Shown: one piece after another, positions 17,122-26,840 of the stretch | Position numbering within the stretch: position 1 is the first letter of the stretch | How the letters are laid out: every line of letters begins with the position of its first letter | Assembly: GCA_020832415.1 (NCBI GenBank) | Contig: JAFIES010000088.1 | Coordinates: forward strand, 1 to 54,810 | Direction of reading: 5' to 3' | Length of the DNA stretch: 54,810 nucleotides | DNA from: Balneolaceae bacterium | Lineage (GTDB): Bacteria; Bacteroidota; Rhodothermia; Balneolales; Balneolaceae | The notes under the pieces: model-generated | Databases searched by the model: none | Seen by the model: only the letters and a program-made list of their open reading frames with translations | What the model was told of the DNA's origin: nothing | Position numbers and translations under genes: made by a program

Positions 17122-17209
17122 ATCTGATTTTCTTACAATAAAATTGTTTAAGACGTACCTTCTCAACAATCATTCTGCAATTGCTCTGTAAATAAATGCC
17201 TGAATCAAT

Positions 17210-17222
17210 TTCTGTAACAGAA
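17210..17222. promoter_or_regulatory. Small palindrome upstream of the lacI-type gene
   Basis: TTCTGT-A-ACAGAA is a perfect 6+6 palindrome, 78 bases before the TTG start of the regulator gene. It differs from the TGTAAGCGCTTACA operator, so it may be unrelated to that regulator or be chance. Confidence 0.2.
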
Positions 17223-17299
17223 TGATATATTCAGTGTTAATTCGGAGAAATCTACCACGATGAACATGAAGCTCTCAACCTAAACAAGCGAGTAACGAT

Positions 17300-18292
17300 T
17301 TGCCCAAAACCATATACGATATTGCAAACGCGGCCGGTGTGAGTATTGCCACTGTATCGAGGGTTTTTAACAGCTCGAACAGTGTTAAGGAAACTACCAG
17401 GGAAAAAATTTTGAAAATTGCCGACGAGATGGGATACCACCCGCAGGCGTATGCACAGGGGCTTGCCAGTAAAAAGAAGAACAGTATTATGCTGCTTGTG
17501 CCTGTAATGTCGAACTATTTCTTCACGGAAATTCTGCGCGGCACACAAGATATTTTAACGGATGAAAATATTGAACTTACCATTCTCAATATTAATCAGG
17601 AGAAAGGTGTCTTCAGGCAGGTTGAGCAGGTAATAAAGAGGCAATGGGCCGATGGTTACCTCTTGGTTTCACTTCACTTATCACAGCAGGAGCTGCAAAA
17701 ACTGAAACGTTATAAAGTACCGATCAGTCTGCTTGATGATCACTCTACTCATTTTGATTCTGTAAGTTTTAACAACGAACAGGGCGGTTACACAGCTACA
17801 AAATACCTGCTAAATAAAGGGCACAAACAAATCGTACTGCTTTCCGGTCGAAAAGAGTCGATCCCGAATAAAGAACGCCTGAAAGGATATTTAAAAGCAC
17901 TTGGAGAGTATAAAATACCTTTTGATGAGAATCTGCACATTACCGGTGATTCAATGGATCGTGACGGATTTACTGAAAAGAATGGGTATGAAGCGATGTC
18001 TAAAATATTGAAACTGGAGAAACCGGTAGATGCCATTTTCTGTACATCCGATATTAAAGCAGTGGGCGCACTTAAAGCGATGGATGATTTTGGTAAAAAA
18101 ATTCCACTTATCAGCTACGATAATCTCTCCATCTCTGAATACATCGGCCTATCAACGATTTTTCAGCCAATGTACAAGATGGGTTGCCAGGCAACACGAC
18201 ATCTTCTCAATCGAATTGATAATCCGGAGATGATAATTTGCGATCATATTCACAATCCTGAGCTCATCATTCGCAAATCCTCCGAATTCTGA
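17300..18292 (+). CDS. LacI-family transcriptional regulator of the starch locus
   Basis: 330 residues. The N-terminal helix-turn-helix reads TIYDIANAAGVSIATVSRVFN (residues 4-24), followed by the hinge helix GLASKKKN and a periplasmic-binding-protein-like effector domain (SIMLLVPVMSNYFFTEIL, then DAIFCTSDIKAVGALKAMDD and the C-terminal NPELIIRKS). The start is TTG at 17300; the upstream in-frame region gives no better choice, and the helix-turn-helix begins at once. The gene lies between a SusE/F-like gene preceded by LacI-type operators and a GH13 gene that begins 18 bases after its stop, so maltodextrin-responsive control is the natural inference. The effector sugar is not shown by sequence. 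Confidence 0.92.
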   Translation: MPKTIYDIANAAGVSIATVSRVFNSSNSVKETTREKILKIADEMGYHPQAYAQGLASKKKNSIMLLVPVMSNYFFTEILRGTQDILTDENIELTILNINQEKGVFRQVEQVIKRQWADGYLLVSLHLSQQELQKLKRYKVPISLLDDHSTHFDSVSFNNEQGGYTATKYLLNKGHKQIVLLSGRKESIPNKERLKGYLKALGEYKIPFDENLHITGDSMDRDGFTEKNGYEAMSKILKLEKPVDAIFCTSDIKAVGALKAMDDFGKKIPLISYDNLSISEYIGLSTIFQPMYKMGCQATRHLLNRIDNPEMIICDHIHNPELIIRKSSEF

Positions 18293-18310
18293 TCTCACTA
18301 ATCACACCCT

Positions 18311-21235
18311 ATGAAATTTTTTAGACTACTTTTTTCCGCATCAATTGTTCTGTTTCTTTTTCGTCCGGTAACTGCCCAGGTTATTGAAACGGTTCCTGCA
18401 TTCCCAACGGAAGATCAATCGATAACCATTATTTTTGATGCAACCGAGGCAGAACGAAGTGATTTGGTGGGCTTTACAGGCGAGTTATATGCTCACACTG
18501 GATTAATTATTTCTGAACAAGATCAAAATAGCGGTACTTGGAATTATGTTAAAACAGATTGGGGAGAAAATACCCCGGAAACAAGGCTTACTAGCCTTGG
18601 AGATGACCGGTGGCAGCTTGAAATAGAAGATATACGTGAATATTACGGAGTGCCATCATCTGTAAACAGAATCTTTCAAATTGCTATACTATTCAGAAGT
18701 GGACAAGTTCTTTCAGATGGTTTGCAAACTGAAGACCTCTTTATAGATTTATATCAGGATGAACTTCTGGTCCGTTTTTCCCGCCCGTCAGTATCACCGC
18801 CAAATCCGTTTTTTGCCGAATTGAACAGTGATGTAGAGTTTGAGGTAGTGGGAATTTCGCCCGATGGTACACTTGCATCGATCACTCTATTTCAGGGTGA
18901 TGATCAGATTGCATCTGTTTCAAACAGTGATACTCTTCGATACGATTATACAGTAACCAGTTCAGGCCGTACCGATTTCAGAGCAGTGGCCGAAGATGGC
19001 GAAGGCAACCGGGTGGAAGATGAACTGTACATCATTGTCAATCCCCGGGTAACCGAGCAGTCACGCCCGCAGGGAATTGAGGATGGCATTACCTATCATG
19101 AGGATGGCTCAACAGTTACATTCTCTCTGTATGCTCCTTCGAAAGAGTTTGTTTATGTGATTGGCGATCACAGCGACTGGGAAGTACGTGAAGAGTATTT
19201 CATGAAACGTGATTTTGCCCGCAGCGACAGTGTTCACTACTGGCTTACAATAGAAGATTTCACACCGGGAGAGGCCTACCGGTTTCAATATCTGATAGAT
19301 GGCGAAATCCGGACGGCCGATCTCTTTTCTGAGCTTGTGCTGCATCCATCGCGGGATCAGGGTATCTCATCATCTGTATATCCAAATATGCCGTCCTATC
19401 CGCAGGGATTAACAACGGAGTATGTAACTGTAATCCATCCGGGCAGGGAAGCGTACCAGTGGCAGGTAACCGATTTTGAGCGACCGCCCGTGGATGAACT
19501 GGTAGTGTACGAACTGTTACTTCGCGATTTTGTGGAAGAGAGCACGTTCGAAACCCTTCGGGATACGCTTGGATATCTTGATAGACTGGGTGTGAATGTG
19601 GTGGAACTGATGCCTGTTCAGGAGTTTGACGGAAACCTGAGCTGGGGATACAATCCCGTATTTCATGGAGCATTGGATAAATCATACGGTACACGCCGTG
19701 CATTCAAAGAGTTTATTGATGAAGCGCACCGTCGCGGTATGGCCGTTGTGCTTGATGTGGTTTACAATCATGCGCAAGATGATTCACCGCTGATCCGCAC
19801 ATTTGGTACAAATCGGGTGGGTTCGAATACAGCGTTTTCCGCCGGAAACCCGCTGCTTGGTCCGGGCCATGCTTACAATGTGTTTTTTCATCTGAATCAC
19901 GATCACCCCTATATCAAATATTGGCTGGATCGAATGAACCGCTACTGGTTAGAAACCTACAATATTGATGGATATCGATTTGATCTTACCAAAGGATTTG
20001 CATCAAATGTAAATAACCAGTCGCTGCTTGACGGAAATAATCCCCGCCGAATTGCTAACCTTAAGCGCATGTACGATGCCATTCGGGAATACGATGAGGA
20101 TGCTTACATTATTCTTGAACACTTTGCCGCCAACAGTGAAGAGCGGGAACTGGAGCAGTACGGTATGCTGCTTTGGGGAAATCACAATTTTAACTACTCT
20201 GAAGGTGCGATGGGCTGGAACCAGGGCGGGAATTCCGATATGTCCGGAATCTATTTTGGTAACAGAGGTTTTGAAAATCCACACCTCATCGGATATATGG
20301 AGAGCCATGATGAACAGTGGCTGATGCATAAAATGGCCAATTTCGGTAACCAGACCAATCCTGATTACGACATCAGAGAACTGGATGTGGCTCTGCAGCG
20401 AATGAAACTGGCTGCTTCATTCTTTTTTACGATTCCGGGGCCAAAGATGCTCTGGCAGTTTGGTGAATTGGGCTATGGATTTGCCGATGGAGAGTGCGTA
20501 AAACCGGGTGATGGTAGTGATGGTGATTGCCGGCCTCAGGATCCCGGACGTACAGCAGAAAAGCCCGTTCGATGGGAATACTACAATGAGGAGAACAGAA
20601 ACCGTGTATACCGTTCGTATGGTGAATTAACACGCCTGCGCAACTCAAGCCCGGTTTTTACCAGCAGGGATACAGAATTTACATCGCAGCTGCGGGGTGA
20701 ATCAAAGTGGATTCGTCTTGAGCACTCAGATATGAATGCTGTGATTGTCGGTAATTTTGGGGTTACAGAGAATGAAATGAGCGTAGATTTCCCACACGAT
20801 GGAGAGTGGTTTGAATTTGTAACGGGTACATCAGAAACATTGGCCGGTACTACGACAGACTTTTTCCTTGCACCCGGTGAATTCAGGATCTATACATCAG
20901 AAAGAGTTGAACCTGCAGAAGCTAATGTATTTTTTCCGGTAGGAGAGGATGGTTTCGGAACCGTTCCTGAAGAGTTTAAGCTGAACCCCAACTATCCAAA
21001 CCCGTTTAATCCAACTACACAGCTTGAGTACGAAGTGCCTCAGGAAGCATCTCTGTCTATCCGGGTGTACGATATGCTTGGCAGGGAAGTAGCTACACTG
21101 GTAAACGAGGAAGCTCATCGCCCCGGACGGTTTACTGTAACATTTGATGGCAGCTCATTAAGCAGCGGTGTTTACATCGCAAGACTGGTAAGCGGAAATA
21201 CATCATCCGTGGAAAAAATGACACTCATCAAATAA
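18311..21235 (+). CDS. Secreted GH13 alpha-amylase/pullulanase-type enzyme with T9SS sorting domain
   Basis: 974 residues: signal peptide (residues 1-22, ending PVTAQ), N-terminal beta domains, a CBM48-like domain (about 255-370, TFSLYAPSKEFVYVIGDHSDW), the GH13 catalytic barrel (about 385-800) and a C-terminal sorting domain (about 895-974). GH13 regions are intact: DVVYNH (482-487), GYRFD with nucleophile D558, IILEHF with acid/base E603, and ESHDE with D667. The end PNYPNPFNPTTQLEYEVP ... VYDMLGREVATLV ... SGVYIARL is the type A sorting signal for type IX secretion; SprA of that system is encoded at 31008. It cleaves alpha-1,4 or alpha-1,6 glucans outside the cell. It lies 18 bases after the LacI gene and is probably cotranscribed with it. 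Confidence 0.92.
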   Translation: MKFFRLLFSASIVLFLFRPVTAQVIETVPAFPTEDQSITIIFDATEAERSDLVGFTGELYAHTGLIISEQDQNSGTWNYVKTDWGENTPETRLTSLGDDRWQLEIEDIREYYGVPSSVNRIFQIAILFRSGQVLSDGLQTEDLFIDLYQDELLVRFSRPSVSPPNPFFAELNSDVEFEVVGISPDGTLASITLFQGDDQIASVSNSDTLRYDYTVTSSGRTDFRAVAEDGEGNRVEDELYIIVNPRVTEQSRPQGIEDGITYHEDGSTVTFSLYAPSKEFVYVIGDHSDWEVREEYFMKRDFARSDSVHYWLTIEDFTPGEAYRFQYLIDGEIRTADLFSELVLHPSRDQGISSSVYPNMPSYPQGLTTEYVTVIHPGREAYQWQVTDFERPPVDELVVYELLLRDFVEESTFETLRDTLGYLDRLGVNVVELMPVQEFDGNLSWGYNPVFHGALDKSYGTRRAFKEFIDEAHRRGMAVVLDVVYNHAQDDSPLIRTFGTNRVGSNTAFSAGNPLLGPGHAYNVFFHLNHDHPYIKYWLDRMNRYWLETYNIDGYRFDLTKGFASNVNNQSLLDGNNPRRIANLKRMYDAIREYDEDAYIILEHFAANSEERELEQYGMLLWGNHNFNYSEGAMGWNQGGNSDMSGIYFGNRGFENPHLIGYMESHDEQWLMHKMANFGNQTNPDYDIRELDVALQRMKLAASFFFTIPGPKMLWQFGELGYGFADGECVKPGDGSDGDCRPQDPGRTAEKPVRWEYYNEENRNRVYRSYGELTRLRNSSPVFTSRDTEFTSQLRGESKWIRLEHSDMNAVIVGNFGVTENEMSVDFPHDGEWFEFVTGTSETLAGTTTDFFLAPGEFRIYTSERVEPAEANVFFPVGEDGFGTVPEEFKLNPNYPNPFNPTTQLEYEVPQEASLSIRVYDMLGREVATLVNEEAHRPGRFTVTFDGSSLSSGVYIARLVSGNTSSVEKMTLIK

Positions 21236-21269
21236 AGTGAGTTGACAAATTGCAAATTCTCGCACGATC

Positions 21270-21293
21270 TGGCGCAAGCGTCCGCTTGTGCCA
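21270..21293. repeat. REP-like GC-rich hairpin
   Basis: GGCGCAAGCG (21271-21280) pairs with CGCTTGTGCC (21283-21292) over ten positions including one G-T, plus an outer T-A pair. There is no following T-run on either side, so it is not a classic terminator. It lies in the gap between the convergent amylase gene and menB and looks like a repetitive extragenic palindrome. Confidence 0.6.
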
Positions 21294-21397
21294 TCTGATA
21301 ATGGCTATTTAATTTGCTAATGAGGCCTATATACCAATCACATCTTATTAACATTTACCTTCTCATTTCAATCAAAACAGGCCAGGTTTTAATTGGT

Positions 21398-22237
21398 TCA
21401 AAGCGATAACCAGGGGAATTTTCTGAAATCAGGCTTCCGTTTTTCCAGGAAAGCATTTCTTCCCTCCTCAGCTTCTTCAGTCATGTAAGCAAGGCGCGTA
21501 GCTTCACCGGAAAATACCTGCTGCCCAACCATACCATCATCCACAAGGTTGAAGGCAAATTTAATCATCCGAATGGCAGTAGGGCTCTTTCCAAGTATCT
21601 CCTGTGCCCACTCAAAAGCGGTCTCTTCAAGCTCATCGTGTGGCACTACGGCATTCACCATTCCCATTTCATACGCTTCCTGTGCGGAATAATCTCTGCC
21701 CAAAAAGAAGATCTCCCGTGCACGTTTCTGGCCAACCTGACGTGCAAGAAGAGCGGAACCAAATCCACCATCAAAACTGGCAACATCGGCATCTGTCTGT
21801 TTAAATATACCGTGCTCTTTGCTGGCAAGAGTAAGATCACAAACCACATGCAGGCTGTGACCGCCTCCAACGGCCCATCCGGGAACTACACAGATTACCA
21901 CTTTACTCATAAACCGAATAAGGCGCTGAATATCGAGCACATTAAGGCGCTGTACACCGTCGCTGCCTTCGTACCCTTTTGCACCGCGCACCTTTTGATC
22001 GCCGCCGGAACAAAATGCCCATCCGCCATCTTTCGGGGATGGACCTTCGCCTGAAAGGAGAATTACCCCAATGGAAGTATCTTCACGGGCATCAATCAAT
22101 GCCTCTTCCAGTTCGTAAAGGGTTTTTGGACGAAATGCATTGCGTACTTCCGGCCGGTTGAATGCAATACGGGCAACGCCATCTCGCTTCTTAAAGGTAA
22201 TATCTTCAAATTCTTTCACGGTTTTCCAGCTGCTCAT
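21398..22237 (-). CDS. menB: 1,4-dihydroxy-2-naphthoyl-CoA synthase MenB
   Basis: 279 residues, crotonase fold. It closes o-succinylbenzoyl-CoA to the naphthoyl-CoA ring in menaquinone synthesis. [18 protein letters not shown], the loop [16 protein letters not shown] and [20 protein letters not shown] are MenB hallmarks that separate it from general enoyl-CoA hydratases; the C-terminal [19 protein letters not shown] is also typical. It is the last gene of the menF-menD-menH-menB operon, 40 bases after menH. MenC, MenE and MenA, needed to complete the pathway, are not in the window. Confidence 0.96.
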   Translation of the reverse strand: MSSWKTVKEFEDITFKKRDGVARIAFNRPEVRNAFRPKTLYELEEALIDAREDTSIGVILLSGEGPSPKDGGWAFCSGGDQKVRGAKGYEGSDGVQRLNVLDIQRLIRFMSKVVICVVPGWAVGGGHSLHVVCDLTLASKEHGIFKQTDADVASFDGGFGSALLARQVGQKRAREIFFLGRDYSAQEAYEMGMVNAVVPHDELEETAFEWAQEILGKSPTAIRMIKFAFNLVDDGMVGQQVFSGEATRLAYMTEEAEEGRNAFLEKRKPDFRKFPWLSL

Positions 22238-22277
22238 GGGTCAGTCGTTTAATAGTTATTAGTTTGATTTCAATGTA

Positions 22278-23102
22278 TTAAAGATCCGGGTGATTTTGAA
22301 CCGTATTCACCGCCCCTTTGATGATTTCCGCCACCTCTATTGGCATATCAGCATGGACACGGTGTCCGGCCGAATCAACAATATGATGGTTCCAGGCAGG
22401 GTATTCTTCTGCAATCTTATTTTGAAGCTGAACATATTTTTGATCCAGTGAACCGCTGATCAAACACACGGGCAGTTCAGCAGGCAGGTCCTGGCAGATA
22501 AAGGGCATGGTACCTGCCCCAAACTCTCTGAGTGATCGGGCCATCATTCCAGGATGTTGCGATCGAATTACCTCTTCATACAATTCCGCTGCTTTTGGTG
22601 GAGTGTGTTTAAAAAGCGGTAAATCAAGCCAGTTATCTACAAATGAGGTGAAATTTTCTTCGATTTGATGGGCTCTCAATTCATCTTGTTCTCTTCGCTC
22701 TTTTCTTTGAAACTCATCTTCAATACCACAATGGGCACTTTCGATTACAGCGCCCCGGAAGTATTCAGGGCAATTAGCGAGCAGCTGAAAAGCAAGCCTG
22801 CCGCCCATGCTGTATCCGTAAATAAATAGATTTGAAAAACTAAGCCGATCCAGAATTGATCGAAGTTGCTTGATCTGTCTTTCTGCAGTGAGAATTCCAT
22901 CGGTATCCGGTGTTTGGGTTTGCCCATGGCCGGAAAGATCGATGGTGACAGGATTACAAAATTGTTTTAAGTGAACAATCAGCGGGTTGAACACTTTTTC
23001 GGATCCCATAAAACCGTGCATCATCAACAAGTATGGGAACTTCGGTTTTGATTTATGGATGGTGCAATGATAGTGAACTGAGTCCGAAATCAGTCGAATC
23101 AT
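22278..23102 (-). CDS. menH: 2-succinyl-6-hydroxy-2,4-cyclohexadiene-1-carboxylate synthase MenH (alpha/beta hydrolase)
   Basis: 274 residues, alpha/beta hydrolase fold. The oxyanion-hole region is LLMMHGFMGSEKVF, the nucleophile elbow GYSMGGR places S98, a later acid lies in ISGSLDQKY, and the histidine in DSAGHRVHADMP completes the triad. MenH removes pyruvate from the MenD product. It begins one base after the menD stop and precedes menB. Many MenH-like proteins are misassigned, but position within a menF-menD-menH-menB operon makes this call good. Confidence 0.88.
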   Translation of the reverse strand: MIRLISDSVHYHCTIHKSKPKFPYLLMMHGFMGSEKVFNPLIVHLKQFCNPVTIDLSGHGQTQTPDTDGILTAERQIKQLRSILDRLSFSNLFIYGYSMGGRLAFQLLANCPEYFRGAVIESAHCGIEDEFQRKERREQDELRAHQIEENFTSFVDNWLDLPLFKHTPPKAAELYEEVIRSQHPGMMARSLREFGAGTMPFICQDLPAELPVCLISGSLDQKYVQLQNKIAEEYPAWNHHIVDSAGHRVHADMPIEVAEIIKGAVNTVQNHPDL

Positions 23103-23103
23103 A

Positions 23104-24804
23104 TCAGAAGGATTCTCTCAGTTTCATACTTGCATCAGCATCTGTAACACACTCAATAATCATCGATTTTCCAATTGATTTAAAATCGAGAGCTTCTAAA
23201 TCACTCTTTTTTTCAACCCGAAGATAGGGCAGACCGGATGCATTTGCGAGAAATTGAATGTTTACATCCTGTGGAGTTTGGAAATAGGTTTGGAACAGAT
23301 CAGCCCTGTTCTGTTCCTTCAGCATCGTATACACAGGTAGCATCTGAAAAATGGTGCCTCCACCATTATTAATCACAACGGTAACTACCGGTGCTTTGAG
23401 GGATTTCAGAGAAAACAGAGCGTTGCTGTCGTGCAAAAAGGCAAGATCGCCCAGCAGACAGAAGACAGGCTTCTCCGAAGATTCAGCAATACCCGCCGCT
23501 GTCGATAAAATTCCATCGATGCCTGCGGCTCCACGGTTAACAAACTGATTCACAGATGAGCTGCCAAACTGAGCCATATCCCGGGCCGGGAAGGAGTTTG
23601 AAAGCATCACATTCCAGTCTTTTTCAATACTTTCGTAAATGTAATTAAAGATATGACCATCAGTGAGTTGATCTGTATTATCTAAACTCTTTTTAAGAAG
23701 ATCTTTTGAGTGATGATCATGCTTTTTCCATCTTTCAAACCATCCATCAGACGTAGCAGATTTTATTTTTTGAAGATCTAAATCATCGGAAGGATTCAGA
23801 ATAATTCGATACAAAACTCTTTTGAAATGATCTTGCCAGGCATCTCTGCTGATAAATTGAAGAACGGGCACATCATGCCAGGTTTCAACTGCAGATAAAA
23901 CAGGTTTTGTGAAAGGCTGATCTCCAAATTGCAGAATCAGGTCGGGCTTTAGTTGTTTCCGAAGATCAGTGTTTCTCAAAATTCTATCAAACCGATCGAT
24001 CTGCATATCGGAAATGATATTGCTTCCGGGCTCAGCAACAACGGGACAATTAAGAGAATTGCTTAATTGCAGAACCAGATCTAAAAGTGCCTGATGTGGA
24101 TTTGCAGGTCCGGCGATTATCAGTGGCCTTTGAGATTTGTTGATCATATCAATGATTTCACCCGATAAGTGAATAGATTTGTTGGCTATGGAGGAAATTT
24201 TATGATCTCTATTCAGAACATTTTTCTCAGACTCCTCAATCACCAGTTTTAACTGTTCAGAAGTTGGTTCAAGTGGTTTTCTGAAAGGAAGATTGATATG
24301 TGCTGCTCCTCCTTTTGTAATAGCAGTTTCCGTTGCCTGTTGTGCCAGAAACCGGAGCCGTTTAAAATCATCATCATCGAACGCTGGTTCACCGGCTTCA
24401 TGAAAAAAAATGGCTTGATCACCGAAAATTTTTAGTTGATCAACAGTTTGTGAGCTTCCGATGCCGCGCAGATTGGGGGGGCGATCAGCCGAAAGAATAA
24501 CCATTGGTGTGCCGGACTCCTTAGCTTCGATAACAGCAGGCATATAATTGGCCACCGCTGTTCCTGAAGTACAGATAAGCAGTGCGGCCTTTCCAGTGGC
24601 TTTACCAATTCCAAGTGCTATAAAGCCGGCTGATCGTTCATCCAGAACAATCTTTTTATGTAAACCGGGATGTACAGCCACCGCCATAGTTAACGGTGTT
24701 GAGCGTGATCCCGGTGAGATTACAGCATGGCGAACTCCGGCTGTGTAGAAAGCCTGAATCAGTTTGGAAGCCCAGCGGATTGGATCATGCATACTCTTCG
24801 TCAA
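23104..24804 (-). CDS. menD: SEPHCHC synthase MenD (thiamine-diphosphate enzyme)
   Basis: 566 residues. It joins isochorismate and 2-oxoglutarate using thiamine diphosphate. The N-terminal pyrimidine domain shows AVISPGSRSTPLTMA (28-41) and the conserved glutamate in VLDERSAGF (E56); TSGTAVANYMPAVIEA follows. The C-terminal domain has the ThDP/magnesium motif CLLGDLAFLHDSNAL and VINNGGGTIFQMLP. Length is typical. It overlaps the 3' end of menF by 20 bases and ends one base before menH, so the three genes are tightly coupled. Confidence 0.96.
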   Translation of the reverse strand: MTKSMHDPIRWASKLIQAFYTAGVRHAVISPGSRSTPLTMAVAVHPGLHKKIVLDERSAGFIALGIGKATGKAALLICTSGTAVANYMPAVIEAKESGTPMVILSADRPPNLRGIGSSQTVDQLKIFGDQAIFFHEAGEPAFDDDDFKRLRFLAQQATETAITKGGAAHINLPFRKPLEPTSEQLKLVIEESEKNVLNRDHKISSIANKSIHLSGEIIDMINKSQRPLIIAGPANPHQALLDLVLQLSNSLNCPVVAEPGSNIISDMQIDRFDRILRNTDLRKQLKPDLILQFGDQPFTKPVLSAVETWHDVPVLQFISRDAWQDHFKRVLYRIILNPSDDLDLQKIKSATSDGWFERWKKHDHHSKDLLKKSLDNTDQLTDGHIFNYIYESIEKDWNVMLSNSFPARDMAQFGSSSVNQFVNRGAAGIDGILSTAAGIAESSEKPVFCLLGDLAFLHDSNALFSLKSLKAPVVTVVINNGGGTIFQMLPVYTMLKEQNRADLFQTYFQTPQDVNIQFLANASGLPYLRVEKKSDLEALDFKSIGKSMIIECVTDADASMKLRESF

Positions 24805-26239
24805 GCCGGTTTAGTGCATCCAGAAGGGGAGTGAATTTCATCAGTGTCTCTTTCCACTCTTTGGCGGGGTCAGAATCAGCTACAATGCCACAGCCGGCAT
24901 AAAGAGTAGCTGTATTATCGTGCAGAAGGGCACTCCGAATAGCTACTGCAAATTCGCCGGAGCCGGTTAGGTTGAACCAGCCTATGGGTGCAGCGTACCA
25001 GCCGCGATCGATCTGCTCAATTTCGTGAATATGTGGTACGGCCAGTTTTTTTGGATATCCGCCCACAGCCGGTGTAGGGTGGAGTTCACTTATCAGCTCG
25101 TGTATATGCACACCTTCCTTGATGGATGCTTTAATCGGCGTAAAAAGGTGCTGAACATTGTGCAATTTTTTGATCTTAGGCTGGCGTGGATGTTCAATTC
25201 GGTAACTGAATTTTTCAAGACTGTCGCCAATGGATTGTACCACAAACTGATGTTCATCACGATCTTTTTTGCTCTTTAGAAGAGAGTGAGCGAGTGATGC
25301 ATCTTCCATGGCACTTCGTCCCCGGGATATACTGCCTGCAAGTCCTTCCGTTGAAAATTCACCATCACGAAAGGATGCGAGGCGCTCGGGTGTTGCACCA
25401 ATAAACGAAGTATCATGATCTTTCTGAATCAGAAAGTTGTAACAATCGGGGTAGGCTTCGCGCAGATGATGTGCAAGAACGGTTGATTTAAGCTTGCAAG
25501 GAGATTGCAGTGTTAACTGTCGGGCTAAAACAATTTTCTCAAATGTGCCTTTTGTAATCTCATTACGGGCAATTTCTACTTTTTGAATCCATTTACTGCG
25601 ATCTTCCGGTTTTTGAAGTGTACAGAGAATGTTATTTCGGTAGATTTTTTCCCTTTCAGAGTGATTTAGTTCGCCAGCCAGGTTCAGAAAATCTGTAATC
25701 CTCAAAATTACTTCCTGGTAAATGTCATCAGCGGTGCGATTCTCTTTTTCGATGACAAGTGTGAGCAGGTGCAGATGGCCAATCTCAATCAGCATCCATT
25801 CCGGCAGAACAAAACGGGCGGCGCCAAACTTTTTCCAGATCGATCCAATATTATGATCACTAAAGGAGTATCCGCCTAAAAAAAGCGGCCCTGCCATGGA
25901 GTGTTCAAATGAGGTGTACGCTTCAATTTCACTTTTTAGCTGCTCGGTTTGATCGGAGATCTCTTTAAACCGATTTTTTCCCGTAGCCTTTAATTCGCGG
26001 ATTTTTCCTGCAGCAGAAATTGAGATGGAATTATTGGGATGGTTCCAGTAGAATTTCTCTTCGTAATCGTGCTTAATTTCAAGAGCAGCGAGTGGATCGA
26101 TGCCGGCTATGGGTAAAGTTATGGAGAGAAGCGGAGTATCAGATAGAGCTGCATTTTGCAGAAATCGCGTAAATGCCGGTGATTCAAGTGATTCAACGAA
26201 CAGCGTGGGGGTGATATCATCGTCTTTGGCAGAATTCAT
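24785..26239 (-). CDS. menF: Isochorismate synthase MenF
   Basis: 484 residues, chorismate-binding family. The C-terminal catalytic half carries KIVLARQLTLQ, the glycine-rich FIGATPERL, STEGLAGSISRGRS, DEHQFVVQSI, ELHPTPAVGGYPK and RGWYAAPIGWFN, followed by EFAVAIRSALL and AGCGIVADSDPAKEW with magnesium-binding glutamates. It turns chorismate into isochorismate, the first committed step to menaquinone. It is the promoter-proximal gene of the men operon and overlaps menD by 20 bases. Salicylate-type isochorismate synthases are similar, but the operon settles the role. Confidence 0.94.
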   Translation of the reverse strand: MNSAKDDDITPTLFVESLESPAFTRFLQNAALSDTPLLSITLPIAGIDPLAALEIKHDYEEKFYWNHPNNSISISAAGKIRELKATGKNRFKEISDQTEQLKSEIEAYTSFEHSMAGPLFLGGYSFSDHNIGSIWKKFGAARFVLPEWMLIEIGHLHLLTLVIEKENRTADDIYQEVILRITDFLNLAGELNHSEREKIYRNNILCTLQKPEDRSKWIQKVEIARNEITKGTFEKIVLARQLTLQSPCKLKSTVLAHHLREAYPDCYNFLIQKDHDTSFIGATPERLASFRDGEFSTEGLAGSISRGRSAMEDASLAHSLLKSKKDRDEHQFVVQSIGDSLEKFSYRIEHPRQPKIKKLHNVQHLFTPIKASIKEGVHIHELISELHPTPAVGGYPKKLAVPHIHEIEQIDRGWYAAPIGWFNLTGSGEFAVAIRSALLHDNTATLYAGCGIVADSDPAKEWKETLMKFTPLLDALNRLDEEYA

Positions 26240-26266
26240 CTATAGAGCAATCATTCATTTTCAATA

Positions 26267-26286
26267 CTTTCAATATAAATTGAAAG
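26267..26286. promoter_or_regulatory. AT-rich palindrome upstream of menF
   Basis: CTTTCAAT and ATTGAAAG are perfect 8-base arms around ATAA, 27 bases upstream of the menF start codon. This could be an operator or a leader hairpin. No adjacent regulator points to a specific protein. Confidence 0.3.
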
Positions 26287-26382
26287 TTAATCATTCCAAA
26301 AATTGAAATCTAATTATCTTTTTGCGGGCCAGTGAGTAATTAAAGGAACTGATCTTTTCGGAATGATGCAATCTGCCTGATT

Positions 26383-26658
26383 TTACTCGGCATCATCAAC
26401 AAGGCCGCTCTCAAATGGATTTTTAATCCCGTATTCTATCGGATTGAATTCAGCAAGTTCAAAAAAATACTCCCAGGCCAGTTTACTCTGTCCGCTTTTA
26501 TCAACCCAGTTAGGGTGGCTCTGCTTGATTAAACCAACAACACGCTTTGCGTAATTGAGGCGTTCATCAAAATCTTCAATTCGTGGAATGGCAGCGATCA
26601 TCAGATCCAGATTGTATCCGCAGTCGTAATCTTTTGGTTTACTTTGATCTAAAAACAT
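26383..26658 (-). CDS. DUF4290-like small protein
   Basis: 91 residues, no signal peptide or membrane segment. The middle part (YNLDLMIAAIPRIEDFDER, then AKRVVGLIKQSHPNW, and WEYFFELAEFNPIEYGIKNPF) follows the pattern of DUF4290 proteins of the Bacteroidota, where a tyrosine-containing start is followed by IxDxxER, a helix ending in NP and an 'LWDHLxxMSDF' segment. Those proteins are usually longer, so this may be a short relative. Function is unknown. It is divergent from the cysteine synthase-type gene at 26841 and downstream in orientation from nothing obvious; it is probably monocistronic. Confidence 0.6.
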   Translation of the reverse strand: MFLDQSKPKDYDCGYNLDLMIAAIPRIEDFDERLNYAKRVVGLIKQSHPNWVDKSGQSKLAWEYFFELAEFNPIEYGIKNPFESGLVDDAE

Positions 26659-26840
26659 ACGTGGTTTTCTTAGCTAAATTTTGTAGTTGTAATGTAAGGA
26701 GATTGAATCGGAAAAGTACAATTTTAAACACCGGATGATATTTTAATATAGATCAAAGATTGCCATATCGAAGCATAAAGGGAATCAAAAATTACTATAT
26801 TCTACAAAAACAGAAGTAATATCATCAGAAGATTTTATTT

